From Foliamicus sp963666765 (GTDB lineage: Bacteria > Pseudomonadota > Gammaproteobacteria > Steroidobacterales > Foliamicaceae): a stretch of DNA of 64,000 nucleotides. The notes beneath the pieces are model-generated. The model saw nothing but the letters and a program-made list of their open reading frames with translations, had not been told where the DNA came from and ran no database searches. Where the stretch lies: positions 1,426,001 through 1,490,000 of the forward strand of contig OY762933.1 in NCBI GenBank assembly GCA_963666765.1. Direction: 5' to 3'. Shown here piece after piece: positions 28,396-37,280 of this stretch (positions within the stretch are counted from its first letter, which is position 1; each line of letters starts with the position of its first letter). Made by a program: the position numbers and the translations under genes.

Positions 28396-30810
28396 TCAGA
28401 ACGCGCCGCCCAGCGAAAACTGGAAGCGCTCCACTTCGTCCCCCCAAAACCGGTCTGTCTCCGGATCGGCGTTAAGCGGCGCGGCGAAACTGAATCTCAG
28501 CAGTCCCAGGGGCGCCAGCCACTCCGCGCCGAGTCCAACGGAGCGCTTTAGTCTACTTGTGTCAAAGTCGTAACTCAACGGATCGCCCAGTCGGTCGTAG
28601 AAGACCAGGTCCGACGTGGAGAACACGTTGCCCACGTCAAAAAAGGCCGCCAGGCGTGCGCTCTGACTGAAGCGCTCGGGCAATGGCAGGGTCAGCTCGA
28701 CCTGACCGGTAACCAGCATGTTGCCGCCGTAGGCGTTGCCGAACCGGTCCTTGGGCCCCAGGCGGTATTCCTTGAAACCGCGCACCGAGTCCGGTCCGCC
28801 GCCGTAGTAGTGCTTGTAAGGCGGTACCGCGCTGGTATCGCCGAAGGCCTCGGAAATACCGATGTCCGCGCTCAGCCGAAGGCCGAACCAGCGCAGCCCC
28901 GGGATCCGCAGGTATTGCGTGTACTGGTAACGCGCGGTGGCGTATTCCACATCGCTTCCGGGAATCGTGGCCGACAGGGAAAGACGGTGGCGCATGCCCC
29001 GATCGGGAAACAGCACGCGGTTGCGGCTGTCATACAGCCAGCCCATCAGCAATTCCAGGCTGTTGAATTTCGAACCGTAGTAAATGTCGGGCTCGCCCGT
29101 GATCGGGCTGACGACTTCGCGCTCATACGGTTTGCCGTTGACCTGCACCCATTGCCGGGATTGCTCGTTGCTGAAATTGGTGGTGATGAGGTCGGCCTGC
29201 TGAAGCGTCGCGCCGAGTATCAGGCTCTGGTATTCCGTGATGGGATAGCTCAGCTCCGCGGAGGCCGCGGCCGTGGTCGTGTCGAGGTCCGAGCCGGCGC
29301 TGAAGAACTGGCTGTAGTTCTGGTAGGTGAGCGAACCGGTAATGCTGACCCCGTTCATGGTCGCGTACGGATCGGTGTAGGCCAGATTGTAGAGCCGCGA
29401 ATAGCTGGTGCCCGTCAGCCCGATCGCGAGCCGGTTGCCGCGCCCGAACAGGTTGGAATGGACCGCGCTGCCGCTGAGCTGCACCCCGTAATACCCCGTG
29501 TAGCCCACCGAGCCCTGAAACTCGCCCGGCTGACGTTCGGTCAGGCCGAATACCACGTCCACCTGGTCCTGCGAGCCGGGCACCCGAAGGGTCTCGAAAT
29601 CGACCTCTTCGAGGTACGGAAGACGCTGCAGCCGAATCTTGGACCTTTCAAGCAGATCGTTGGACAGGTAGGCGCCCTCGAACTGCCGCAGTTCGCGACG
29701 CAGCACCTCGTCCTCGATCGAAGCCGCTCCGTCAAAGGTGATGCGCCGCACATAGACCCGGCGCTCCGCGCTGATCAGCAGCGTGACCGCGACCTCGCCG
29801 GAGTCCTCGTCGATTTCGGGGATCGGCGTGATTTCCGCAAACCCGTATCCCTCCTGGCCGAGGCGCAACCGGATCAGCTCGCTGCTCTGGGTGATGAGTT
29901 GCTGCGAGTAGCGCATTCCCGGCTTGAGCAGCACGTATTGGTTGAGCTCGGCCTCGGGCACCACGAAATCGCCGGTCAGCTTCATCTCCGATACCGTGTA
30001 ATTGCTGCCTTCACGAATATTGATGGTGATGAACACGTCCTTCAGGTCGGGCGAAAGCGTCACCTGGGTGGATTGCAGTTCGAAATCGGCGTAGCCGCGA
30101 TCCAGGTAATACGAGCGCAGCTTTTCCAGGTCGCCCTGCAATGCCTCGCGCGAGTAGCGGTCGTCCTGGCGTATGAACGACAGCCAGTTCGGCGTCTTCA
30201 GCTCGAAGTCCTTCTTCAGCTCCTTGTCCGTGAAGAGTTCGTTCCCCACGACGTTGATCTGGCGGATGCGGGAACGGTCGCCTTCCTTGATGTCGATCAC
30301 CACGTCCACCTTGTTGTCGGGAAGTTCGGTGACGTCCACGTTGACATCGGCGCCGTACTTGCCGCGCCCGAAATAGAGGTCGGTGAGCGAAAGTTCGACT
30401 TCCTCCAGTACCGACGGCTTGACCAGGCTGCCTTCGGCGATGCCGTTCCCGGACAGCGTGCGGTTCAGGTCCTCGGTCTTGACGTCCTTGTTGCCTTCGA
30501 TGAGCAGCGATTCGATCGTCGGCTGTTCGCGCACCGCCACCAGCAGCAAGTCCCCGTCACGCCGAAACTCGACGTCCGCGAAAAAACCCGACTCGTACAG
30601 GCCCCTCATGAGCTGCCGCACGGACGCGGCATCCAGGGTGTCGCCGATGTTCACCGGCAGGTAGTTCAGCACGGCGCCCTCGGAAATCCGCTGCAGACCC
30701 TCGATGCGGATGTCCCGAACGACGAAGACCTCCTGCTGCTGCGCCTGCGCCTGCGCCGGCGCGATGCCCATCAGGACCAACGCCGCAGCGGCCAGAAACT
30801 TCCGCTTCAT
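28396..30810 (-). CDS. bamA: Outer membrane protein assembly factor BamA
   Basis: The 804-residue precursor has a signal peptide (residues 1-23), five POTRA domains (about 26-420) and a 16-stranded barrel. The conserved lid-lock motif VRGF appears in GGPDSVRGFKEYRLGP, and the protein ends in FSLGGAF with the terminal Phe. BamA inserts beta-barrel proteins, including the TonB receptors of this window, into the outer membrane. It starts 4 bp after rseP. Confidence 0.97.
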   Translation of the reverse strand: MKRKFLAAAALVLMGIAPAQAQAQQQEVFVVRDIRIEGLQRISEGAVLNYLPVNIGDTLDAASVRQLMRGLYESGFFADVEFRRDGDLLLVAVREQPTIESLLIEGNKDVKTEDLNRTLSGNGIAEGSLVKPSVLEEVELSLTDLYFGRGKYGADVNVDVTELPDNKVDVVIDIKEGDRSRIRQINVVGNELFTDKELKKDFELKTPNWLSFIRQDDRYSREALQGDLEKLRSYYLDRGYADFELQSTQVTLSPDLKDVFITINIREGSNYTVSEMKLTGDFVVPEAELNQYVLLKPGMRYSQQLITQSSELIRLRLGQEGYGFAEITPIPEIDEDSGEVAVTLLISAERRVYVRRITFDGAASIEDEVLRRELRQFEGAYLSNDLLERSKIRLQRLPYLEEVDFETLRVPGSQDQVDVVFGLTERQPGEFQGSVGYTGYYGVQLSGSAVHSNLFGRGNRLAIGLTGTSYSRLYNLAYTDPYATMNGVSITGSLTYQNYSQFFSAGSDLDTTTAAASAELSYPITEYQSLILGATLQQADLITTNFSNEQSRQWVQVNGKPYEREVVSPITGEPDIYYGSKFNSLELLMGWLYDSRNRVLFPDRGMRHRLSLSATIPGSDVEYATARYQYTQYLRIPGLRWFGLRLSADIGISEAFGDTSAVPPYKHYYGGGPDSVRGFKEYRLGPKDRFGNAYGGNMLVTGQVELTLPLPERFSQSARLAAFFDVGNVFSTSDLVFYDRLGDPLSYDFDTSRLKRSVGLGAEWLAPLGLLRFSFAAPLNADPETDRFWGDEVERFQFSLGGAF

Positions 30811-30814
30811 TCGC

Positions 30815-32206
30815 TCAGCCGCCCGGGCCGAAAAAGCCGCTGATGTCGTTGAACAGGGCCACGAACATGATGGTCAGCACCAGCGCTACCCCCAGGCGCT
30901 GCACGGCGAGCTGGGTGCGCTCGCGAATCGGGCGGCCGCGAAGCCTCTCGATTGTCTGGTTCACGATCTGGCCGCCGTCCAGAATCGGTATGGGCAGCAG
31001 GTTCAGGATGCCCAGGCTTACGCTCACCAGCGCCAGGAAGGTAAGGAAAGCGACTCCGCTGATCTGGACCGCTTCTCCCGCGTAGCGGGCGATGCCCACC
31101 GGCCCGTTCAGGGTGCGCAGCGAAACGTCGCCCGTGAACATGTTGCCGAGCACGCGGAACGTCAGGCCGGTAATGCGCCCGGTTTCCCGGATGCCGCGCT
31201 CCAGCGCCTCCACCGGCCCGAAACGCTGGGTCACGAACAGGTGCGAGCGCGCCTCGGGCGACTGCATTACGCCGACGAAGCCAATGGAAACGGGACCGGC
31301 CGCGTCTTCCCCGGCGGCTTCGCCGCGGCTGCCGATAAGCACATGCAGCCGCCGCTCCGTCCCGTTGCGCTCCACGGTCACTGGCACGTTTTCTCCCGGG
31401 CGGGAGCGCACGTATTCAACCCACTGGCGCCAGGCGCCGATGTCCTCCCCTCCGGCCGAAAGAACCCGGTCACCGGGCTCGAACCCGGCCGCGGCGGCCG
31501 GCCCGTCGGGGAGGATGTCGCCCAGGATGGGACGCGAGTCCGTCATCGGTTCCAGGCCGGCTGCGGCGAACAGATTGCCGTTTGCCAGTATGTCTTTCTT
31601 CTGCCCGGAAAGATCGAGAACGAGTTCGCGCCGGGCGCCCTGATCGTCTTCGACCGTCATCTGCACCGAAGGATCGCCGAGGATCTGGTCCACGATGGCC
31701 ATGACGGCAGCCTGCCAGGTGGGCGACTCGCGCTCCTCCACGGCCACGATGCGGTCGCCGGAACGCAGCCCGGCCTGTTCCGCCACGCCGCCGGGCGCAA
31801 CTCCACCCACCAGCGGCGCGGTTGCCTGTATGCCAACCATGAAGATCGCCCAATAGGCCACTATGGCGAACAGGAAGTTCATGCCGGGCCCCGCCGCGAG
31901 GATGAATATCCTTTGCCAGTAGGGGCGCCGGTTGAAGCTGCGATGCAGCTCTTCCTCGGCAACCGGCCCCTCGCGTTCATCCAGCAGGCGCACGTAACCG
32001 CCTACGGGAAGCGCACGCAGTTGGTACTCGGTCTGGTCCGTGCCCGCCTTTCGTCGCCAGATTGCCGGACCGAAACCGATCGAAAACTCGAGCACCCTGA
32101 CTTTCGACATTCGCGCGGCGATGTAATGCCCCCACTCGTGCACGGCGACAAGCAGGCTTATCGCCAGCACGAACGCGCCTATCGCAATCAGGGTGTCTAC
32201 CAGCAT
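30815..32206 (-). CDS. rseP: Site-2 intramembrane protease RseP
   Basis: The 463-residue zinc metalloprotease has the active-site HEWGH in the first membrane helix (VAVHEWGHYIAARMSKV), two tandem PDZ domains (about 130-310) and the third zinc ligand in NLLPIPILDGGQI near the C-terminal helices. It cleaves RseA to release sigma-E during envelope stress. Upstream, the dxr gene that normally separates it from cdsA is missing. Confidence 0.96.
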   Translation of the reverse strand: MLVDTLIAIGAFVLAISLLVAVHEWGHYIAARMSKVRVLEFSIGFGPAIWRRKAGTDQTEYQLRALPVGGYVRLLDEREGPVAEEELHRSFNRRPYWQRIFILAAGPGMNFLFAIVAYWAIFMVGIQATAPLVGGVAPGGVAEQAGLRSGDRIVAVEERESPTWQAAVMAIVDQILGDPSVQMTVEDDQGARRELVLDLSGQKKDILANGNLFAAAGLEPMTDSRPILGDILPDGPAAAAGFEPGDRVLSAGGEDIGAWRQWVEYVRSRPGENVPVTVERNGTERRLHVLIGSRGEAAGEDAAGPVSIGFVGVMQSPEARSHLFVTQRFGPVEALERGIRETGRITGLTFRVLGNMFTGDVSLRTLNGPVGIARYAGEAVQISGVAFLTFLALVSVSLGILNLLPIPILDGGQIVNQTIERLRGRPIRERTQLAVQRLGVALVLTIMFVALFNDISGFFGPGG

Positions 32207-32285
32207 GGCAGAGGGAATTCTCTTCTAACTCGGTCTTTCGCGGCTTGTTTTTCTATGCTACCAAAACAAGCCTTGCTATCCCTGC
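32207..32285. other. 79-bp rseP-cdsA gap where dxr usually lies
   Basis: This short gap has no gene and no trace of dxr. It contains a 10-bp inverted repeat, GGCTTGTTTT with AAAACAAGCC, separated by 11 bp, on the minus strand near 32250-32275. That could be a weak terminator or processing hairpin. Confidence 0.5.
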
Positions 32286-33095
32286 CTAAAGGGGCAGCCA
32301 GCCCACCGGCTGAAACACCAGCAATCCCAGCAGCGGCGCCGCGGCGATACTGCTGTCCATGCGGTCCAGCATTCCCCCGTGGCCCGGCAACATGCGGCCG
32401 CTGTCCTTCAGGCCCGCACGCCGCTTGAACATGCTTACCGTCAGATCGCCCAGCATCGACAAACCTCCAACCGCCAGCCCTCCCAATGTCCAGAACAGCG
32501 CCGATTGCTGCAGGTAAAAAGATGCGGCAAAGCCCGCAAGCGTCGCCACCGCCAGCCCCCCTGCGGCGCCCTCCACGGTCTTGCCGCCGCTCAAGACGGG
32601 CGCCAGCGGACGCCGGCCCAGCAGTTTGCCGAATACGAACGCCCCCGTGTCGGCCGCACCGACCAGTACCAGCAACAGGATGAGCAAGTCTCCCCTGCCG
32701 CTGCCGAAAATGGCCAGTACCGCCAGCCAGGCGGGCGCCATACCCAGGAGCCCATAGGCCAGGGCAATGGAGTTGCCCATCGAACTGAACGACCCGCGTA
32801 ACAAGACGATGGCCAGCGCCCACCAGGCCACGCCCAGGACCATGACCGCGTATGAAACCGCACTGGGCGGCGGCATCGCAACCGGCACGGCCAGGGCCAG
32901 GGCGAACAGGACAATCCCGACCGACCGGGCGAGGGTCCCGGCCAGACCCGCCATTCGCAGCCACTCCCGCCAGCAAAGCAGCAGCACCAGCCCGATCATG
33001 GCCAGCTTCAGGCTGAGGGGGGAAGCGCTCGCGACTACGATCGCAGCCACCAGCACTGCCGCGGTCAGGAGCCTTGGGGGCAGGAACCGGCTCAT
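32286..33095 (-). CDS. cdsA: Phosphatidate cytidylyltransferase
   Basis: CdsA makes CDP-diacylglycerol, the precursor of phosphatidylglycerol and phosphatidylethanolamine and the likely substrate for the phosphatidyltransferase at 60019-61308. The 269-residue membrane protein has about eight hydrophobic helices and the C-terminal signature SMFKRRAGLKDSGRMLPGHG followed by GMLDRMDS. It overlaps uppS by 4 bp. Confidence 0.95.
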   Translation of the reverse strand: MSRFLPPRLLTAAVLVAAIVVASASPLSLKLAMIGLVLLLCWREWLRMAGLAGTLARSVGIVLFALALAVPVAMPPPSAVSYAVMVLGVAWWALAIVLLRGSFSSMGNSIALAYGLLGMAPAWLAVLAIFGSGRGDLLILLLVLVGAADTGAFVFGKLLGRRPLAPVLSGGKTVEGAAGGLAVATLAGFAASFYLQQSALFWTLGGLAVGGLSMLGDLTVSMFKRRAGLKDSGRMLPGHGGMLDRMDSSIAAAPLLGLLVFQPVGWLPL

Positions 33096-33793
33096 GCAGT
33101 ACCGAATCGACGATGTCGCGCCGCATAGTCGTCGAGCGCCGTCTGCAATTCCCCGGTTCCGAAATCGGGCCAGAGAACCTCAGTGAAGTAAAGCTCCGTA
33201 TAGGCCAGGTGCCAGAGCAGAAAATTGCTGAGCCTGCGCTCACCTCCGCTTCGAATCATGAAATCCGGCGGCGGCAGGTCCGCCAGGCCGGTGCGGAGCG
33301 TAAACGCTTCCAGGTCGATGTCATCCGGATCCAGCGCTCCGCGCGCCGCGTCCCGGGCCAACTCCTGCGCCACGCGAACGATTTCCTGCTGCCCACCGTA
33401 GGAAAGCGCCACGACCAGTTGCATCCGGTCATTCCGGCGGGTGCTCTCCTCGGCCTTTTCCAGCGCGGCACGGACGCCGCCGGAGAACCGGCTGCGGTCT
33501 CCGATGCACCGCAGGCATATGCCGTTGTCGTTCAGTAGTCCCATGTGCCGCCGCAGGTTTTCGGTGAGAAGTGTCATCAGTTCGCTTACTTCGTCTTCCG
33601 GACGCCTCCAGTTTTCGCTGCTGAGCCCGAAAAGCGTCAGCACGGAAATACCGCGGCGCGCGCAGTCTTCGACAATGGTTCGCGCTGCTTCCACACCCGC
33701 CCGATGACCCTCCGACCGGGGACGGCCAAGCCGTTCGGCCCAGCGGCCGTTGCCGTCCATGATGATCGCCAGATGCTGCACTGTCTCACTCAC
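33092..33793 (-). CDS. uppS: Isoprenyl transferase (undecaprenyl diphosphate synthase)
   Basis: The 233-residue cis-prenyltransferase makes the C55 carrier for cell-wall synthesis. The pyrophosphate-binding motif IIMDGNGRWAERLGRPRSEG is near the N-terminus and the IPP-binding segment IRSGGERRLSNFLLW is near residue 190. It needs isoprenoid precursors, although dxr, ispD and ispF are missing from their usual neighbouring sites. Confidence 0.96.
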   Translation of the reverse strand: MSETVQHLAIIMDGNGRWAERLGRPRSEGHRAGVEAARTIVEDCARRGISVLTLFGLSSENWRRPEDEVSELMTLLTENLRRHMGLLNDNGICLRCIGDRSRFSGGVRAALEKAEESTRRNDRMQLVVALSYGGQQEIVRVAQELARDAARGALDPDDIDLEAFTLRTGLADLPPPDFMIRSGGERRLSNFLLWHLAYTELYFTEVLWPDFGTGELQTALDDYAARHRRFGTA

Positions 33794-33805
33794 GACAATA
33801 TCCGG

Positions 33806-34363
33806 CTAGATCGACATGATTTCCCGTTCCTTCTCCTCCAGCAAGGCATCCATCTGGGCAACGTGGGCGTTGGTGATCTTCTGCACTTCGTCCGCCGATC
33901 GCCGTTCATCGTCTTCCGTGGCCATCTTTTCCTTGACGAGCTGCTTGATGTCGGCCAGCACGTCGCGCCGGATATTGCGAACCGCCACGCGTCCCATTTC
34001 CGCCTCGTGGCGCGCCACCCGCACCAGCTCGCGGCGGCGTTCTTCGGTCAACTCGGGAATCGGCACACGGATCACCGTGCCGGCGGTGACAGGATTGAAT
34101 CCCAGCCCCGACTCGCGTATGGCCTTTTCTATGGGCTGAACCATGCTCGCCTCCCAGGCGGACACGGCAAGCGTGCGGGCGTCCTCCACGGTGATGCTGG
34201 CGATCTGGCGCAGGGGCGTATCGGCGCCATAGTAAGGCGCCGTCAGATGATCGATCAGTCCGGCGTGGGCTCGGCCGGTGCGCAGACGGGAGAGGCTTGC
34301 GCGCAACGCCGCCACACTCTTGTCCATTCGCTCGATTGCATCTTCCTTAAGTTCGTCGATCAT
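33806..34363 (-). CDS. frr: Ribosome recycling factor
   Basis: The 185-residue factor has exactly the E. coli length and works with EF-G to split post-termination ribosomes. Recognisable segments are LSRLRTGRAHAGLIDHL, WEASMVQPIEKAIRESGLG and IPELTEERRRELVRVARHE. ATG 34363 follows a GGGGGG ribosome-binding site; the earlier ATG at 34405 would add a sequence not found in the family. It lies 48 bp after pyrH. Confidence 0.96.
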   Translation of the reverse strand: MIDELKEDAIERMDKSVAALRASLSRLRTGRAHAGLIDHLTAPYYGADTPLRQIASITVEDARTLAVSAWEASMVQPIEKAIRESGLGFNPVTAGTVIRVPIPELTEERRRELVRVARHEAEMGRVAVRNIRRDVLADIKQLVKEKMATEDDERRSADEVQKITNAHVAQMDALLEEKEREIMSI

Positions 34364-34411
34364 TTGCCCCCCAAGCCGCGCCGCGCCCGGCGCCGGTCGG
34401 GACAACCGTTG

Positions 34412-35131
34412 CTAGTCGGCGGCGCTGGTTACCAGAGTTCCAACATCCTCGCCCTTGACAATACGCAACAGGTAGCCGGGCGAGCCGACATCATATACGC
34501 GAATCGGCAGGTCATTGTCCCGGCACATGACCGCTGCCGTCGAGTCCATGACGCCCAGGCGGGCGCCGATCAGCTGATCGTGCGAAATCCGCTCATACCG
34601 CGTGGCGTCCGGCTGAATGTTCGGATCGGCCGAGTACACGCCGTCCACCTGGGTGCCCTTGATGAGCAGGTCGGCGCCGATTTCCACCGCCCGCAGACTG
34701 GCGGCCGTGTCGGTTGACAGATAGGGGTTGCCGGTGCCCGCGGCGAAAATACATACCCTGCCCTTTTCCAGGTGCCGGAGCGCGCGGCGACGTATGTAGT
34801 CCTCGCACACGGCGCGCACCGCCATGGAAGACATTACCCGCACGCCCGTGCCCACGCGTTCCAGCGCGTCCTGAAGCGCCAGCGCGTTGATGACCGTGGC
34901 CAGCATTCCCATGTGATCCGCGGTTACCCGGTCCATGCCGGCCCGGGCCAGGCCCTCGCCGCGAAAGATGTTGCCGCCGCCCACCACTACGGCGGTCTCG
35001 ACCCCCAGGTCGGAGAGTTCCTTGATTTCTCCGGCGATGCGCGCGAGCATCGACATGTCGATCCCGTGCGACTCCCGGCCCATCAGGGCCTCCCCGCTGA
35101 GCTTCAGCAAAATACGGCGCAGCGGGGACAC
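34412..35131 (-). CDS. pyrH: Uridylate kinase
   Basis: The 239-residue bacterial UMP kinase phosphorylates UMP to UDP. Its amino-acid-kinase fold shows LLKLSGEALMG at the N-terminus, VVVGGGNIFRGEGLARAGMD, and DNDLPIRVYDV near the C-terminus. It lies 6 bp after tsf in the standard rpsB-tsf-pyrH-frr operon. Confidence 0.96.
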   Translation of the reverse strand: MSPLRRILLKLSGEALMGRESHGIDMSMLARIAGEIKELSDLGVETAVVVGGGNIFRGEGLARAGMDRVTADHMGMLATVINALALQDALERVGTGVRVMSSMAVRAVCEDYIRRRALRHLEKGRVCIFAAGTGNPYLSTDTAASLRAVEIGADLLIKGTQVDGVYSADPNIQPDATRYERISHDQLIGARLGVMDSTAAVMCRDNDLPIRVYDVGSPGYLLRIVKGEDVGTLVTSAAD

Positions 35132-35137
35132 CAGGCC

Positions 35138-36010
35138 CTACCTGTGCTCGCGAAGCTGGGCCTCGACCTCTTCGGCGAGATCGCTTGCGGGGCGCTCTAC
35201 ACCCTCTCCCACCTCAAAGCGCACGAAGCTGTGCACCCGGGCGTTGTGGGAGGACAGCAGCTTGCCGACCGTGAGCTTGCTGTCGCGCACGTAAATCTGC
35301 CCCGTCAGGCAGATGCCGTCGAGAAACTTGCGCAAGCGCCCTTCCACCATGCGCGCCACGATTTCCGGAGGCTTTCCGGATTCGGCGGCCTGATCAGTCA
35401 AAAAAGCGCGTTCCCGCTCGACTATTTCGCCGGGCACGTCATCGGGAGATACGTGCTGCGGGCGCATCGCCGCCACGTGCATGGCGATGTTCTTGCCCAG
35501 TTCCGCGTCGCCGCCCTGCATGTCCACGACCACGCCTATCCGGTTGTTGTGCACGTACACGGACGTTTCGCCCTGTGCCTCGATGCGCTCAAAGCGGCCC
35601 ACGGAAATGTTCTCGCCGATCCGGGCCACCGCGTCCTGACGGGTCTGTTCAAGGGACTGCCCGTCCACCTCAAGCGCCAGCAATCCATCCAGGCTTGCGG
35701 GCGCCTGATCCGCCACGGTTTGCGCAATGGACGCGGCGTAGCGGCGAAAGTCCTCGCGCCGCGCCACGAAATCGGTCTCGCAATTCACTTCCGCGATGGC
35801 GATCGCGCCGGAACTCTCGGCCCATGCAATCACGCCCTCCGCCGCAGCCCGCGAGGCCTTCTTCTCCGCGGCCGCCGCGCCCTTCTTTCGCAACAGGTTA
35901 CGCGCAGCTTCCGCGTCGCCGTTCGTTTCGGTCAGCGCACGCTTGCAATCCATCATGCCCGCGCCGGTCGACTCGCGCAGGGCCTTGACCTGGGCGGCAG
36001 TAATCGCCAT
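35138..36010 (-). CDS. tsf: Elongation factor Ts
   Basis: EF-Ts exchanges GDP for GTP on EF-Tu. The 290-residue protein has the N-terminal UBA-like domain with KALRESTGAGMMDCKRALTE and the nucleotide-exchange motif NCETDFVARREDF (about 78-90), followed by the two core subdomains. It begins 3 bp after rpsB. Confidence 0.97.
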   Translation of the reverse strand: MAITAAQVKALRESTGAGMMDCKRALTETNGDAEAARNLLRKKGAAAAEKKASRAAAEGVIAWAESSGAIAIAEVNCETDFVARREDFRRYAASIAQTVADQAPASLDGLLALEVDGQSLEQTRQDAVARIGENISVGRFERIEAQGETSVYVHNNRIGVVVDMQGGDAELGKNIAMHVAAMRPQHVSPDDVPGEIVERERAFLTDQAAESGKPPEIVARMVEGRLRKFLDGICLTGQIYVRDSKLTVGKLLSSHNARVHSFVRFEVGEGVERPASDLAEEVEAQLREHR

Positions 36011-36013
36011 TCG

Positions 36014-37069
36014 CTAGCCCTCCCCTTCGGCCGGCGGTGGTGCGGCTGTCGCCGTGCCCTCTTCGGCGGCAGCCGGTGCGGGCGCTTCCGCATCGTCTGT
36101 GGCGGGAGCCGCTGCGGGCGCCTCCGCATCCTCTGCGGAAGGAGCCGTTGCGGGCGCCGCCGCGGCGGCGGGCCTGGTCGCCACCCGGGGCGCGGCCTCG
36201 GCGGGCTTCGCGTCCCGGTCCTCCCGTTCGCGGGCAACGGCCGCGGTGCGCCGGGGCATACGCCGCGACACGCCACGCAGTCGCGCAGGCGTCTTGGCCC
36301 TTGACCGCGGGCGTCCGCTGCGCGCAATGGGCTTGCCCGACTCGTCCAGCTCCACGAACTCGTCGTCGCCGAGCGAAATTTCCGGCATTTCCTCGCGGCC
36401 CTTGAGAATCGCGTCGGCGATTCCGCGCGCATAGAGTTCAGCGGCGCGGATGGCGTCGTCGTTGCCGGGAATCATGTAATCCACGTCCTGCGGCGAGCAG
36501 TTGGTATCGACCACCGCGGCCACCGGGATGCCGAGCTTCCTGGCTTCGTTCAGGGCGATGCGCTCGTGCTCCAGGTCGATGATGAAGACCGCGTCGGGAA
36601 GCGTGTCCATGGAGCGGATTCCACCCAGCGAACGATTCAGCTTTGCCAGTTCGCGCTTGACTCCGAGTGCTTCCTTCTTGGTGAAGCGCTCGCGCAGGGT
36701 CTCTTCATCCAGCGCCTCCAGCTCCTCCAGCCGGGCGATGGATTTCTTGATCGTCTTGAGGTTCGTGAGCGTGCCGCCCAGCCAGCGGTGGCTGACGTAC
36801 GGCATGCCGCAGCGGGTTGCCTCGTTGCGGATCGCATGCTGCGCGGCGCGCTTGGTGCCTACGAACAGCACGGTTCCGCGCTGCGCCGCCACAGATTGCA
36901 CGAACTCACAGGTTTTCTTGTAGAGCGGTACCGTCTGCTCCAGATCGATTATGTGAAGCTGGTTGCGTTCGCCATATATGAAAGGCGCCATTTTCGGGTT
37001 CCAGTGTCTTGCCCGGTGCCCGAAGTGCACGCCCGCGTCCAGCATTTCACGCACGGTAATTTGCGCCAA
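36014..37069 (-). CDS. rpsB: 30S ribosomal protein S2 with long low-complexity C-terminal tail
   Basis: The S2 core is clear: MLDAGVHFGHRARHWNPKM, RNQLHIIDLEQTVPLYKK, THRW-type KTIKKSIARLEELE and IPGNDDAIRAAELYARGIAD. I assign a TTG start at 37069, with AGGAG seven bases upstream, giving AQITVREML. The total is 351 residues, against the usual 240-260. The extra segment of about 100 residues is first Arg-rich (RSGRPRSRAKTPARLRGVSR), then Ala/Pro/Glu-rich to the end. This tail would be disordered. No frameshift is evident at the junction. Confidence 0.93.
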   Translation of the reverse strand: MAQITVREMLDAGVHFGHRARHWNPKMAPFIYGERNQLHIIDLEQTVPLYKKTCEFVQSVAAQRGTVLFVGTKRAAQHAIRNEATRCGMPYVSHRWLGGTLTNLKTIKKSIARLEELEALDEETLRERFTKKEALGVKRELAKLNRSLGGIRSMDTLPDAVFIIDLEHERIALNEARKLGIPVAAVVDTNCSPQDVDYMIPGNDDAIRAAELYARGIADAILKGREEMPEISLGDDEFVELDESGKPIARSGRPRSRAKTPARLRGVSRRMPRRTAAVAREREDRDAKPAEAAPRVATRPAAAAAPATAPSAEDAEAPAAAPATDDAEAPAPAAAEEGTATAAPPPAEGEG

Positions 37070-37169
37070 TAGCTTGCTCCTGTGAGTACCAAGAAACCCC
37101 GGAAGGCTGTTTCCCGGCGACGAGGCCCTGCCGCCGCCCGATGTTCGCCCGCCGGAGCGAGCCCGCAAT

Positions 37170-37178
37170 TTTATAGCA
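37170..37178 (-). promoter_or_regulatory. Probable extended -10 promoter of rpsB-tsf operon
   Basis: The minus strand reads TGCTATAAA here, an extended -10 element (TG-n-TATAAA) about 100 bp upstream of the rpsB start. No good -35 box is visible, which is acceptable for an extended -10 promoter. The leader of about 90 nt would be a natural place for S2 autoregulation. Confidence 0.45.
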
Positions 37179-37280
37179 TCATGCTTTCCCGTGCGCCGCA
37201 CGGAGTAGAGGTTCCGCTGCTTGCCGGAGAAATGCGCGCTACTATTGGCGCCGGCGCCAGTCTTGAGCCATTACGACCCC

